64,000 nt of DNA, from positions 18,892,302 through 18,956,301 of the forward strand of contig OZ026600.1 in NCBI GenBank assembly GCA_964020085.1, given 5' to 3'. The stretch is from Micromussa lordhowensis. Taxonomy: Eukaryota > Cnidaria > Anthozoa > Scleractinia > Lobophylliidae. Both the position numbers and the translations under genes were made by a program. The notes beneath the pieces are model-generated. The model was not told the origin of the DNA. It saw only the letters and a list, made by a program, of their open reading frames with translations, and did not search any database. Positions 20,904 to 31,575 of this stretch are shown in pieces. The first letter of the stretch is position 1; the number at the start of each line of letters is the position of its first letter.

Positions 20904-22178
20904 TTACAACTTTCTTATTTTATAACTTCTGATGTTTCTCGGTGGCCTAGGCAATACAACCGATATTCTGTCATTAAAGAAATCTTCACATGTCCTTGCA
21001 AGCTGAGAGACCCCTGTTTCCTGTATGCTGTGTAGACTGCTAATACACTTTTTCAACGCCGTGGCATAACACTGAAGACAGGGTCCGTTTTTCAAGCTAC
21101 TGGAATCAGCAAGAAAAACTACAGGACAGTTTCCAGTAGTCAGATCGTCGTGCAAATGTCGAAGAAGACCCACAAGTATTTCTCCACAGCTTTTTCTGAA
21201 GTAAGATGAATCTGATATGACAAGAAACATTAGCAAATGCTTCAGGGTGAAGCTGTCGCATATCCTAATGGGTAAAGCTGCACCTGTGTTACCGCTGGCT
21301 TCAACAAAGTGAGTCTCACTTATCAGTTTTGCCACACGATAGCTGATAGCAGTTTGTTCATTTTGACTGAAAATATATTTCAGTAAAGCTGCCTCTGCCT
21401 TAGACCACGAGATTCTCCAAATAGCACCAAGCTTTGATACAACATGAAAGCCAGATCTCTTGATCTCGGTTTTGACAAAGAAGGCCGGATGCCCTTCGTC
21501 TATGAAACTATCAAAGATCCCCGATAGCAAAGGCCATCCTTTGCATTCTATAGCCAGTGCTAAGTCGACTGACACCTTTAAATGATCCTTCCAAACAAGA
21601 CCTAATTCTTCTGACGCAGAGGCTTGCATAGCTCCACTTAACCCCAACCGATCAAAGGTAAGACCAGTTGAGGTCGAGAGTTTTAGATTCGAAGGCCAGG
21701 TGATCGATTTAAATGCCTCTCTTAACAAGGAATAGAACTTCTGCTTGATCTTGCTACCGTCTAAACAGCGTAAAATACCTTCCTCGTTTGAAGTTGCTTG
21801 GCAAACAAGATTCGTATTCACATAAATTTCTTCACAGAATTCTGACCACAAATGCAAGACATCATCTTCCTTGTGTGACTGAACTTTCATCAAAACACGA
21901 CGCTTTGTTTTGCCCATGTATATTATCTCACAAATTTCCGAGAGTCTGGTAAGGCATACCATGAAATCGAATTCATCGGGTTGTCTAATTTTGGTTCCTT
22001 CGTAAAAGCTTCCAGAAGGTGTCAGTTTGCTGGCAAATCTGGCGTCACTAGCAGCGACACTTCTGAGCAACGAAGAAACCGCTTCTTCTACAGCCGTTTG
22101 GATGTCTTTGATTTCCTTGTTGTCAGGAAGCTTGGCAAACTTTTCATCCAAATACAAAATACACTCATCCAGTGCCAT
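20904..22178 (-). CDS. cGAS-like receptor (Mab-21 / cGLR nucleotidyltransferase)
   Basis: An intact single-exon gene of 424 residues. Members of this family sense nucleic acid in the cytosol and make cyclic dinucleotides that activate STING. The nucleotidyltransferase signature GSFYEGTKIRQPDEFDF starts at residue 56, with G56-S57 and the metal-binding acids E69 and D71. The third acid is D205 in VSVDLALAIE. A Mab-21 helical half follows (WRISWSKAEAALLKYI at 254-269). I see no vertebrate-type H-C-C-C zinc thumb, so it resembles invertebrate cGLRs rather than vertebrate cGAS; the ligand cannot be told from sequence. It is divergent from the RBM4-like gene, with 173 bases between the start codons. 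The length fits the catalytic core without a long N-terminal tail. An extra upstream exon is not excluded. A Mab-21-like protein without activity is the alternative, but the complete catalytic set argues against it. Confidence 0.85.
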   Translation of the reverse strand: MALDECILYLDEKFAKLPDNKEIKDIQTAVEEAVSSLLRSVAASDARFASKLTPSGSFYEGTKIRQPDEFDFMVCLTRLSEICEIIYMGKTKRRVLMKVQSHKEDDVLHLWSEFCEEIYVNTNLVCQATSNEEGILRCLDGSKIKQKFYSLLREAFKSITWPSNLKLSTSTGLTFDRLGLSGAMQASASEELGLVWKDHLKVSVDLALAIECKGWPLLSGIFDSFIDEGHPAFFVKTEIKRSGFHVVSKLGAIWRISWSKAEAALLKYIFSQNEQTAISYRVAKLISETHFVEASGNTGAALPIRICDSFTLKHLLMFLVISDSSYFRKSCGEILVGLLRHLHDDLTTGNCPVVFLADSSSLKNGPCLQCYATALKKCISSLHSIQETGVSQLARTCEDFFNDRISVVLPRPPRNIRSYKIRKL

Positions 22179-22351
22179 TCTGATCGAGGAAAGTGGAAAT
22201 TCTTCAAGGCGTTATTTTTCACTTTCGCTCGGTCTCAGTCTCTCCCGGATATACACTGCGCGCAAGGACAGACGGGACAGCTTGGTTCCAAGCACGAGGA
22301 GCCGCCATCTTGTCGTTGGTTAAGTGAAAGAACTCGTCGTATTTTTAAGGT
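22179..22351. promoter_or_regulatory. Shared divergent promoter region (cGLR / RBM4-like)
   Basis: Only 173 bases separate the two start codons on opposite strands, so both 5' UTRs and core promoters must lie here or overlap the genes. No TATA box is obvious. Bidirectional activity is inferred from the geometry. Confidence 0.5.
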
Positions 22352-25300
22352 ATGGCTAGCGAAGACGCGAAGGACGATCTCACAGAGGTCAATCAAGAGA
22401 AGGAAGAGAAAACAGAAAACAATGACGCTGAGACGTCGGATGCTAAAGAAGAAAGCAGCGACGATAAAAAGACAGAGAACGACGGAGAGGAAGATGAAAA
22501 AGAAGTCAAGTTGTATGTCGGCAATCTGCCCGATCAGTGCAGGCGAGCATCACTGAAGGAGCTGTTTGACAAATATGGAAAAGTATCACAGTGTGACATC
22601 GTCAAAAACTTTGCATTTGTGGTAAGTCTTTCGGATATATTCCTTTATACAATAGCTAGTACACTGAAAAGTAACCAGCCATTAGCTCATATTCGCAAGA
22701 CATTTGTATTGATTTGGAACAAAGGAATTTGTCATGAGGAACGTTGCATATCCCTACGCTTAGTCAGTTTATTTGATCTATCCTGAAATGCAAGGAAAAA
22801 GATAAATGAGTAAATACGTACAAAATAGACAAATAATAACATCGATTCATTACATGTTAACTTGGAGGAGAAACTGCAAACCAGTTGCAAATGACCACAC
22901 TACCAAGCATGTAGCTTCATAAAGAGTAAACTGAGCAGGCTGGTTAACAAGGATGCCAGCTTTTCTTGCCTTTGTACCTTAAAGATTACCACACCTCTAG
23001 TCTTTGTTTTCTAGTAAAATTACAGCTGGCTCAATTAGTATTAAACCTTTGTCTCCAGTTTCAACCCCTGGTTTCAATACCAGTACGGTGTTCTTACAGT
23101 GTATGTTCTTTCTAGCTGCTATTTTTACTTGGAGGCCCTTTGCAACAAAAAACAACTAATAATTGTAATTATTTTCTATGTAAATTTCTCAGCACATGGT
23201 GGGTGAGAGAGGTGCAAAGGAAGCTGTTGATAATTTAGACGATTCAGAATTCAGTGGAACTCATATTCAAGTACAGGTGAGAACAGTATAAAACAGTTTA
23301 ATAATGATAACACATTTATAGTATTATTGTTAGCAATTTGCACAAGTGTATGTGAGTAATCTAAGTGAAACAAACAATTAAATTTGTCAAGAATTCCTGC
23401 TGGTGGAAGGCTAGGTTTTTGGCTATTAATATTAACATAGACTGACTGAATTTGACACCTCTTTTCTGATTGGCCGAAAGCCTACAGTGAATTTTCGAAA
23501 TCAGCGCCTGTGACGCCATCTAGCTGCAGATTATACAATAATCATGTCAAGTCCATGGGTAATAATGTCTTGTATGACTGTAGTGCATGATTTCTAAGGG
23601 TAATCATGTCAAGTTCGTGAGCTTTCTGTTGCTTGCCGTCAGTGAAGAAGCAAAAACATGACTTCATCTTTCTTTTTGTTCAATGTATAATAAAACAATT
23701 ATTATATTCGGTTTTTGTGATATCCAGAATAATCAAGGTCTCGATAAGGGTTATCCGTTCCAACCTTACACTTTGGCTGATAACCCCTACCTCAACCTTG
23801 ATTATTCTGGATATCACAAAAACCTCATCCAATAATAATTATTGTTTATAATCAACCTCTACTTAATTTACACTAAACACTAATATTGTTTTCAAATATG
23901 TTCACAGTATGCAAAAAGTAAGGGGAAGCCATCCGAAGATGAGTGTTTTCAGTGTGGGAAACATGGTCACTGGTAAGTACATGTACAGTGTGTGTCTTGT
24001 ACAGGAAAGTTTCCTGTCTTTGCAACCCTTTCACCACCTCATGCTATTCACAAAATAGTGCCCAGAGCATCAGTCATTTTGACAGTGATGATTTCTCAGC
24101 AAGAAATGGGATATAGAGTTTTCAATAAAGGCAGCTTGTTTGTAAACAACCTAATGAAATGAAAACCTGTTGTTGCAAATATAATTTCCCAGTATGCAAG
24201 CTCTTTCAGTAAGCAAAATTTATTTTGTTCAAAACATTTACCAGGTATATCTTGTTTTCTTGTTTACATGGTTTACAGTTGGATTCAAAAGTCTTACACA
24301 GCTACTGTAGTTATTGATCAAACAATTTGAACATATCCCCTTTTAACTCATAGAATTCACATTTACTGTTGACTTAATTAACTTGTGTTTGTGGCTGAAA
24401 ATGCTGGTTTTACAATGCTTGCTTCCTTCCTTCAGTTTGTGAAAACGGACCACCTTTCCTGTAAAATTATTAAATATAAAAGAGTAGTGACCCTAGGCAC
24501 TGTCGTGTTGTTTCTTGGAACAGAAACTCACTGAGTTCTTATGAATTCTTACTTACACAGGGCGAAAGATTGTCCAAAGAGAAGAAGGTGAGCATATAAT
24601 AGTGCTATCAGTAACAAACAGTATCGTTATCAAAGTGTTGAGCAAAATGTTAATATTTGTAGAAATAAAAGCCAGTAATCTTGAAAAAAATCTTGTTGTT
24701 GAGAACTGAAATAAAGTCAAACCAGCTGATTTGCAAAAATTTTAATCTCGATCTATCACTTTCCCTTTTTACCCGTTTTGCATATAATTAATTTTAGTAT
24801 AATTTCAAAGTTGAAAAGCGAGTTTCCAGCAACCTGATCGGTTGAGCGATTCATACTATGACGTTATATTCACCGCGCTACGCAGTGAATATAACTCTCA
24901 ACCTTTTGTTTTCAAAAGCAAAATGGCTCCGAGCCATTTTGCCCAAGTTTCCGACGAGGAAATATCCGAAATGTTGTTTTCTCTGTTCTTCAACTCTGAA
25001 ATAATACTACATGTAAAACAATTATTTGCCTCAGGCTCGGTGACTTACTTAGCACTTAGATCTCTCCGCGCCAGGAGGCGCATAAGGCCGCAACCCTCGT
25101 CTTCCAACCCACTCTGTCTTCCGCTATGACTTTGACTTCTCTCCAGCTGTTCCACCCTTCATTCTTTCGCTCATTTTCCACGGTTCGTCTCCACGTGGTC
25201 TTTGGTCGACCTACTGCCCGTTTCCATTCTGGTTGCCACCCTAACGCTACCCTGCAGTTGTCGGTTGCATCTTTTCTCAAGACGTGCCCGATCCAGTTCC

Positions 25301-27851
25301 AGCGCCTCCTGCGGATCTCATCACTGGTCTTATTTATTCCTGTAATATCCCCTATCCTCTCGTTGCTCACTCTCTGTGGCCACCGAATTCCGAGGATTCG
25401 TCTGAGGCACACAAACTGGAATGCGTCCATCTTCTTTTCCTCCACCTTTGTCATTTTCCACGCCTCGCATCCATAGAGTAGTACTGGGCGTACTAGCGTC
25501 TTGAACAGCTTGATCTTCGTTTGGCGTCCTATGCTCCGTAACCTCCATATCTTGGTTAGGTTATAGAACGCCCTTCTTGCTTTATTTAGTCGGTTCCTAA
25601 TATCTTCAGTTCCACCACCATCTTTCCTGACCGTTGCTCCGAGGTATACGAATTCTTCCACTTCTTCGACTTCATCTTCTCCAATCTTGACCCTGGCCTG
25701 CCATCTTGCATTCGATCTCATCATCTTGCATTTTGCCACATTGAGCTTCAGTCCTACACGCCCAGCGTTCTCCACCAATCGATCCGTCTTGCTCTGTATA
25801 TGCTCGTACTTCGACGAGATCAGAGCAATATCGTCTGCGAAGTCAAGGTCTTCTAATACGCTGGTGAAGTTCCATCGTATTCCATTCTTATGCCCGTGTG
25901 TCGTCTTTCTCATCACCCAATCTATTGCTATGAGGAAGAGAAATCCTGACATAACACACCCTTGCTTGACTCCCGTCGTGATCTTGATCCACCTCGTCTG
26001 TTCCCCGTCATCCATTACCGTACACTCAAAATTTAACCATCTTCACCAGCTTTTCAGGTATGCCGTACGACTTCATGATCTTCCACAAGCTTTCTCTATG
26101 GATCGAATCAAAGGCCTTCTCGAAGTCAATGAAGTGTGTGTACAGCGTCGCTCTCCACTCATTCACCTGCTCCAAGGCTCGGTGACTATTGTGGAATAAT
26201 CCCCTCGACTTCGTCTTGGAGATTATTCGACAATATTCACCTCACCTTCAGTGTATAATTGTTAAATAGTCATTTAGTTCCATTCAGCATAGTTAAAAGA
26301 GGAGAATGATTAGGATGGCTAGCAAACAAAGATTTCAAGATTTATGTTGGAAGGTCCATGCACAATCCTTTGTTTCGCTCAAACACTGCGCATGAATTAC
26401 GTAACCGAAGTAATAAACAACAATTGTGTTTTGAGCATGGTTAAGACCAAAAGAACGAACAAAAACATACAACAAAGAACTTTGTCCTGTTTCATAACCA
26501 TTCCCCTCTATTAACTTTCTCTTCCTGTACCGGCCTTCACAACCTGCCTTGCTCTTGTTGAAGAGCATTTAGCTGGTAAGCCTGACTTGTCAGCTCTTAA
26601 TTCATCAAGTTAATGTTGGTGTTATTTGTGTTTGTTTTATATAGGTATGATGACTATCGTCGTGATTATCGCGGATATGACTATGGACCTCCCAGGCGGG
26701 GTCCGTATGACAGACCTCCACCTCGAGGCTACTATGACCCCTACATGGACCGACGCCCTGCGCCCAGCAGGGACTACTATGGTTATGGTGGTTATTCATA
26801 CAGAAGCCGGAGTCCTGGAAGATCTCCACCAAGGTATATACACTGACAGGGCTGTCAACAAGGGCCGTAACCCGTAACACTTGTTACGGCTGAGTATGTT
26901 TCATGGGCCCTTGATGTTACGGGTGAATTGGCCTGTAGTTGATACAATTCACCCTTAAAGTAATAAGTTTGCTACGGGTGTGAAGATCGAAGATCAAGGC
27001 TACAGGTGGATAAAAACTTAATGACAGCCCTGACTGAAACAAATGGGACTTGTTTGGTTTGTAAGAAACTTGTACATGTGTATGTAGTATTTCAAAATGA
27101 AATTCAGGTTAAAATGAAATTCCTTTGTCTCTTAACCCTAATTATTCATAAGAGTCAAAACCAGCAGATCTGTCAACTAATTTGAGAAGAAAACATTAAT
27201 TTTACAAGGTTGTTTTGCTTTGAACATAAAATGTTTCAATTTTCTATTCCATGCAAAATAATTTGTAGATTTTTAAGTTTTGACACTCTTACTGAAATGA
27301 AGAATTGGTGATGATAAGATTTGTCATTATTTTTGTTAGAATTGTACAAATGTTGTCAGCCTAGTGGTGAAGAACTCTTACAAACCAGTTGAATTTTTCT
27401 CTCAGGTACACTGGAACTTATGAAGGTTACCCGGCTCCTCGTGAGGGATATGGAGGTCGCAGGTATGGTGTTTTTTTTTTTACCTTCAAGCTATCATTGT
27501 CAAGTCCCTTCAGGTGATTTCTCCTTCATCAATGATAAGATCAACAAATGGAACAGCTTTTGAAGTTACATGTACATCTTCAATTAATGCTGCAAAGCAG
27601 CCTCTGTATTGGTTTCATTGATGATGCAGGGTAAATCACCATTGGGAATTATTCAATTGTCCAAATTCCCTTGTATTTAATGTGAAGAGAATTGTAGCCA
27701 CTGAATTGAACAAGTCATTTGCCTTCAACAGAATTTTTGGAAAATCTTTTATTGCTCAAGCTGCAAGTGAACACGCATCCATAATGTACATAGATTCCGT
27801 GATCCATTTTGTAGATTTTCCATTAGGTTTCTTTTTTTTCTTAGGTATTAA
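22352..27851 (+). CDS. RRM and zinc-knuckle RNA-binding protein (RBM4/lark-like)
   Basis: Seven coding exons join in frame to 232 residues: 22352-22621, 23193-23276, 23908-23972, 24561-24587, 26645-26833, 27406-27462 and 27845-27851. The order is an acidic N-terminal tail (1-51), one RRM (about 52-118) with RNP2 LYVGNL and RNP1-like KNFAFVHM, then a CCHC knuckle CFQCGKHGHWAKDC. The C-terminal half is rich in RY, RG and SR dipeptides. RBM4/lark proteins act in splicing and translation; they usually have two RRMs, whereas this one has one, so exact orthology is not claimed. The final exon adds a single Tyr before TAA. An alternative acceptor at 28807 would give Arg then TAG, so the last exon may be used alternatively. 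AATAAA lies at 28283. Intron 4 carries a LINE fragment and intron 2 a palindrome. Confidence 0.88.
23696..23844. repeat. Palindromic MITE in intron 2 of the RBM4-like gene
   Basis: Arms at 23696-23755 and 23779-23844 share TTTTTGTGATATCCAGAATA in inverted orientation around a short loop. It is non-coding and sits between splice sites that remain intact. Confidence 0.75.
24842..25020 (+). pseudogene. Captured 5' coding fragment, possibly Crypton/DUF3504-like
   Basis: From 24922 the frame reads MAPSHFAQVSDEEISEMLF, which resembles the opening of cnidarian proteins of the Crypton-derived (DUF3504) type with a VSxEEIxxLL motif. The similarity breaks off after about 30 residues. A short inverted repeat (TTCACCGCGCTACGCAGTGAA) lies just upstream. 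This is pattern recall, not an alignment. Confidence 0.3.
25056..26200 (-). mobile_element. 5'-truncated non-LTR retrotransposon (reverse transcriptase fragment)
   Basis: An open minus-strand frame from 26015 down to 25056 (319 codons) has the RT motifs GVKQGCVMSG and FADDIALIS. The usual LINE C-terminal part follows, with LLYGCEAWKMT, RRILGIRWP and a WNWIGHVLRKD segment. A frameshift near 26,040 separates it from the earlier FEKAFDSIHRESLW motif, which reads on to about 26,200. The start is lost, which is typical of incomplete reverse transcription. It lies within intron 4 of the RBM4-like gene, antisense to it. The clade (RTE- or CR1-like) is not settled. Confidence 0.85.
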
Positions 27852-28373
27852 GCGTCTGGAATACCCGAGCCGTTGACGGACCGTGTAACTTTCTTCGTGC
27901 GGTCGGTTTTGCAGTTCCTGTATGTCTTGCCGAACGTCTCATGGTGGATCGTGCGGATGAAACTATTATTTTTACGTTAGATTTTGCAAAATGACACGAT
28001 CGTGACTTTTTTCTTGTAATGCAACTTTTTATAAACACATTTTTCTTTTTAAATTAATACAAGGTTCACTTGACCTTCTGGATCAGAACTGTAAAACTCA
28101 AGTTAAGACTGTTTGATTGCTTTTAGGGATGAAACTGTTGGGAATTTTTGTTTTGTGTTTTAATTTTTTTTTGTATGATTGAGCACATGGTAAAGGTTGT
28201 GAATCATAACTTGTTGTAATTCATTATTAACCAACATGGTGTGTGCATATTGTAGAATGGCAGATAAGAATGTTTTAGAGGAAATAAAACCTCGTTAATT
28301 GTCTCTGATTTTGAAGTCTCTTCACTGAAAGTGATCTTTCAGTAAACAATGTTTATCCATTGTGGATACTCAC

Positions 28374-28555
28374 GATGTTCGCCATCTAGCAACGAACTTG
28401 TAGACTGTGGATGCCGAAATTGCCATCGCTGGTGAACGCCGAGTAGAATTATTCTGCGGTGTATTTGTCTGATGGATTTCAGTTGTGCGTGGTGTTCCAG
28501 TACTCGTTGTGACAGAATTGCAAACGTTCTTCGCAGGCTGACCGGCACTTTTCAT
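28374..28555 (-). other. Possible first exon of an unknown antisense gene
   Basis: ATG at 28555 opens a 60-codon frame rich in Thr, Ser and Ala (STGTPRTTEIHQTNTPQNN). It runs into a good donor, ATC followed by GTGAGT at 28373-28368. No matching second exon was found to the left, and the frame lies antisense just past the RBM4-like 3' end. I do not recognise the protein; it may be a chance frame. Confidence 0.25.
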
Positions 28556-29096
28556 TTTCGTCGTTGATAGTGTGAGTAATCGTCTTCTCGCAAGGAATCA
28601 TTATGTTAATAGATTCGACGTGTTGATCTTGCATTTTCGTCTCGTGATTCGTGCTCGGAATATTCTAGACAAAGTAATAAGCAATAAGTTTTTGCTCCTT
28701 TCCTTGTTAATCAGTTACCTGTGTAAAGTCTTATTTGTTGAACTTGCTGTCGAGTAATGTGCCAGCCTTTTTGTGGTCATTCAGGCATCAAATTCTTTTT
28801 TTTTCAGGTAGTTTTTTGGAAAACTGCTGACAGAGTAAGGAAATACTTTGTTGTCTAGCCGGCATCAAGTGTGGCAGTGATGCCATTCTTTTGGCATGAT
28901 ATCAGGTTGGGTGTTATTTCTGTTGTACAGTAAGTAATGAAGGAATAAAAAAAACCTTGAGAAAAAGGTATTATTGTGCCATGACCTTCATTTATTGCTA
29001 TACAGTACAAGCATGCTCTTGCTGATCCTAGCAGTGTTCAAGATGCATGTACAGTATTATATGAACCAAGTAACTGTCCTAGCTCTCTAAGAGTCT

Positions 29097-29168
29097 CTAT
29101 ATAGCTCAGCTGGATTGAGTGCTGACCCGGTGTCTGAGGTCATGGGTGTGAATCTCAGTGGGGACTCA
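29097..29168 (+). repeat. tRNA-like SINE head or tRNA pseudogene
   Basis: ATAGCTCAGCTGG (A-box-like) is followed 30-40 bases later by a degenerate B box GGGTGTGAATC. The cloverleaf is not intact. Confidence 0.45.
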
Positions 29169-30331
29169 CTTAGATTTTTACTTTGTTGCATGATCATGAC
29201 GTGGTGAACATTACATTACATCTATCGTCCTCAAGTAGGTTGACACTTAAAGGAGTTTTTTAAATGTTTCTCAAACTTATTAATAACCCATCAAGTTAAA
29301 ACAAAGGAAATCATGACTGTGAAGGAGGTTTGGATACCCGGTCTTAATTAGCATAGATTTTGACGATTTAACTTCTCTGTTTACTCCTTAGTTTTTGTCT
29401 CGATTGAGAAGATACATCAAACACTTGAGATAGTGTTTCATTGACTATCCAAACACCTCAGATGTTGTCAAAAATACTTCGCTGCACGTTGTATTTTTAA
29501 CTCTCTTCTTGGTGTTTGGATATCTCGATGAAACACTGCTTCTCATGTTTGATATATTACTTCAAGTGTGTGAGGGGTTTGTTTCGTACATGTACATTTT
29601 AAATAATAAATTTCGTTTGAGGATCTTAAAGTTTGTTTGTTACTTACACTCATGCAATAAACCTACTGATCTTTGTTTTGTTTTGTTTTTTACATTCTTC
29701 AGGTGCTGCAGTCATCATTCTGTGATGGAGACCATAAATTGATTATTGAAACAAAACCTTCCTTACAATATTCCACCCCTGCTATGAAAGCATTTCAGTG
29801 TACTTTATACCAGCTTACCAAAAATGTCTACTGCAGGTTTCAAGATCATTTGCACTTCACCAGATCTGTTAATACAGCTAAGATAATGCAGTCTGAAATG
29901 TCCTTGCGACCACCATCTTACTTTACCCCCCCCCCCCCCCCCCCTGCTCCCACAACCATAATAATTGTGAAACCGATGCAGCTGCCTTTGGGAAATACCA
30001 ACTGGTTGTTTCCTTTTCTGATGGTTCATGCAGGTGAACACTTCAGTGAAGTAAACAGGACTTGATCATATTTACTACGATATAAAATTACCTTAAAATG
30101 TTCGCTGACAAGTATCTCAAATTAAAAGCTCAAGTTCATTTACTGCTATAGAACGAGTGAGACTGAGCTAGAAAGCTTTTTGCTAAAAGCTCTGGCAAGA
30201 GACCAGTCCTCAGTGCATTGTTGTTTTGAAAGTTCAACCTTTTAACTGACCAGCTTTATTTTGGTAACTTGTGAGAGCTTAAAGTGTATTTCACTTTACC
30301 CAGGAATGTGTCTATTGGATGCTGACACAAA

Positions 30332-30377
30332 ATTGCTTAAATTGGAAAACATACTGCGAGGATCATTATTCACTTTC
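30332..30377. repeat. Diverged solo end of the tRNA-bearing MITE family
   Basis: TTGCTTAAATTGGAAAA and CTGCGAGGATCATT(A)TTCACTTT match the right inverted repeat of the element at 56033-56321, with a few changes. The opposite arm is absent here. Confidence 0.6.
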
Positions 30378-30630
30378 ATACTATTTTTAGTCAAGCTTTA
30401 CTAAATAGTCCATTGCAGATTAAATGCACCTACTTTTGTACCTATCGTGATTGTTCAACCCCATGCACAGGCAGACCACTCTATGTGTTCGTGGTTTAAT
30501 ATAGAGAATGTATGAGAGTTATGAATAAAGCTCTGAAAATTGCATATTTAAATCACATCTCGGCCTAAATATCCCAATAAAGTTAATGAAACCATGATCG
30601 ACTCATGTATGGTGTTTTTTCGCCTTCCTG

Positions 30631-31490
30631 GGCCGTCTAAAGCGTTTTACAATACACCGAATGCAAATATGGCGGACCACTCGGTCGCCGCCCGGGACGA
30701 GTTGTATGAAAGCGAGGCTAGTGAGGCCTCTGTGTTTTGTGACATTGCTTCACCAGAAAAGTCTTGCTTCGTTGTCAATCTGTTTTTATTTATTTCGCTT
30801 TGCCTACGAGTTTGTTGTGTTCTCAATGCCACCAGAAGAGAGCGAAAAATATTACACCATTCCCCTGTAAGGGAAAATAGTGGATTCGTGTAATTCGTTT
30901 AGACGAAGGAAGTGAGTTCACGATCACCGCGGGAACGAAAGTTTGTTGGCTTTTCAGGTAAGAAGATCCTAAAAAATCGTTTAAATGACAAGCTTATGTG
31001 GTGTACTGTCTAGTAGTGTTCCACACGATTTGCATATAGCCAATGCCTTTTCTACGGTGGCCCATATCTGCCACGGCAAAACTTACTTTTCCACGGCAAA
31101 ACTTACTTTTCCACGGCAAAACTTACTTTTCCACGGCAAAACTTACTTTTCCACGGCAAAACTTACTTTTCCACGGCAAAACTTACTTTTTCACGGCAAA
31201 ACTTACTTTTCCACGGCAAAACTTACTTTTCCACGGCAAAACTTACTTTTTCACGGCAAAACTTACTTTTCCACGGCAAAACTTACTTTTCCACGGCAAA
31301 ACTTACTTTTCCACGGCAAAACTTACTTTTCCACGGCAAAACTTACTTTTTCACGGCAAAACTTACTTTTCCACGGCAAAACTTACTTTTCCACGGCAAA
31401 ACTTACTTTTTCACGGCAAAACTTACTTTTCCACGGCAAAACTTACTTTTCCACGGCAAAACTTACTTTTCCACGGCAAAACTTACTTTA
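30631..31490 (+). repeat. Left terminal inverted repeat of the HECT/DDE element
   Basis: This pairs in inverted orientation with 36267-37109. The strongest identity is at 30651-30738 against 37011-37098. Weaker shared blocks include TGCCACCAGAAG and GGAA(A/G)(T/G)GAGTTC. It ends in the tandem array described separately. Confidence 0.8.
31071..31490 (+). repeat. 20-bp tandem array, 21 copies (left)
   Basis: The unit CCACGGCAAAACTTACTTTT is repeated with exactly 20-bp spacing for 420 bases. Copies 7, 10, 15 and 18 start TCACGG instead of CCACGG, and the last copy ends TTTA. The array stops 85 bases before the ATG of the HECT-type gene. Confidence 0.98.
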
Positions 31491-31575
31491 TCTTACTTCC
31501 GGCTTCCAGTCTCTCTCTGTCTGCAGTTTCCCGCTATTTTAGATCGGGGAACTTGTAACTGCACTCCGATTCAAC

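Larger units (their letters stand above)
28289..30630. other. Region between the RBM4-like gene and the HECT/DDE element
   Basis: This holds the possible alternative last exon of the RBM4-like gene (from 28808), a tRNA-like SINE at 29097-29168, a 19-base C run at 29926-29944 and a diverged copy of a MITE end at 30332-30377. No well-supported gene is present; one weak minus-strand exon is listed separately. Confidence 0.45.

Noticed and set aside
21981..22323. Plus-strand frames over the 5' half of the cGAS-like gene
   Set aside because: They are antisense to a gene with a full catalytic motif set, and show no recognisable protein.
25687..26199. Plus-strand 170-codon frame
   Set aside because: Antisense shadow of the LINE reverse transcriptase, which carries the recognisable motifs.
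31071..31490. CRISPR array
   Set aside because: Units are contiguous 20-mers without spacers, in an animal genome.
31043..31558. Long plus-strand frames across the left 20-bp array that look like a repeat protein
   Set aside because: A 20-bp unit without stops gives repeating peptides in every open frame; both arrays do this, so it does not show coding. The HECT gene starts after the array.
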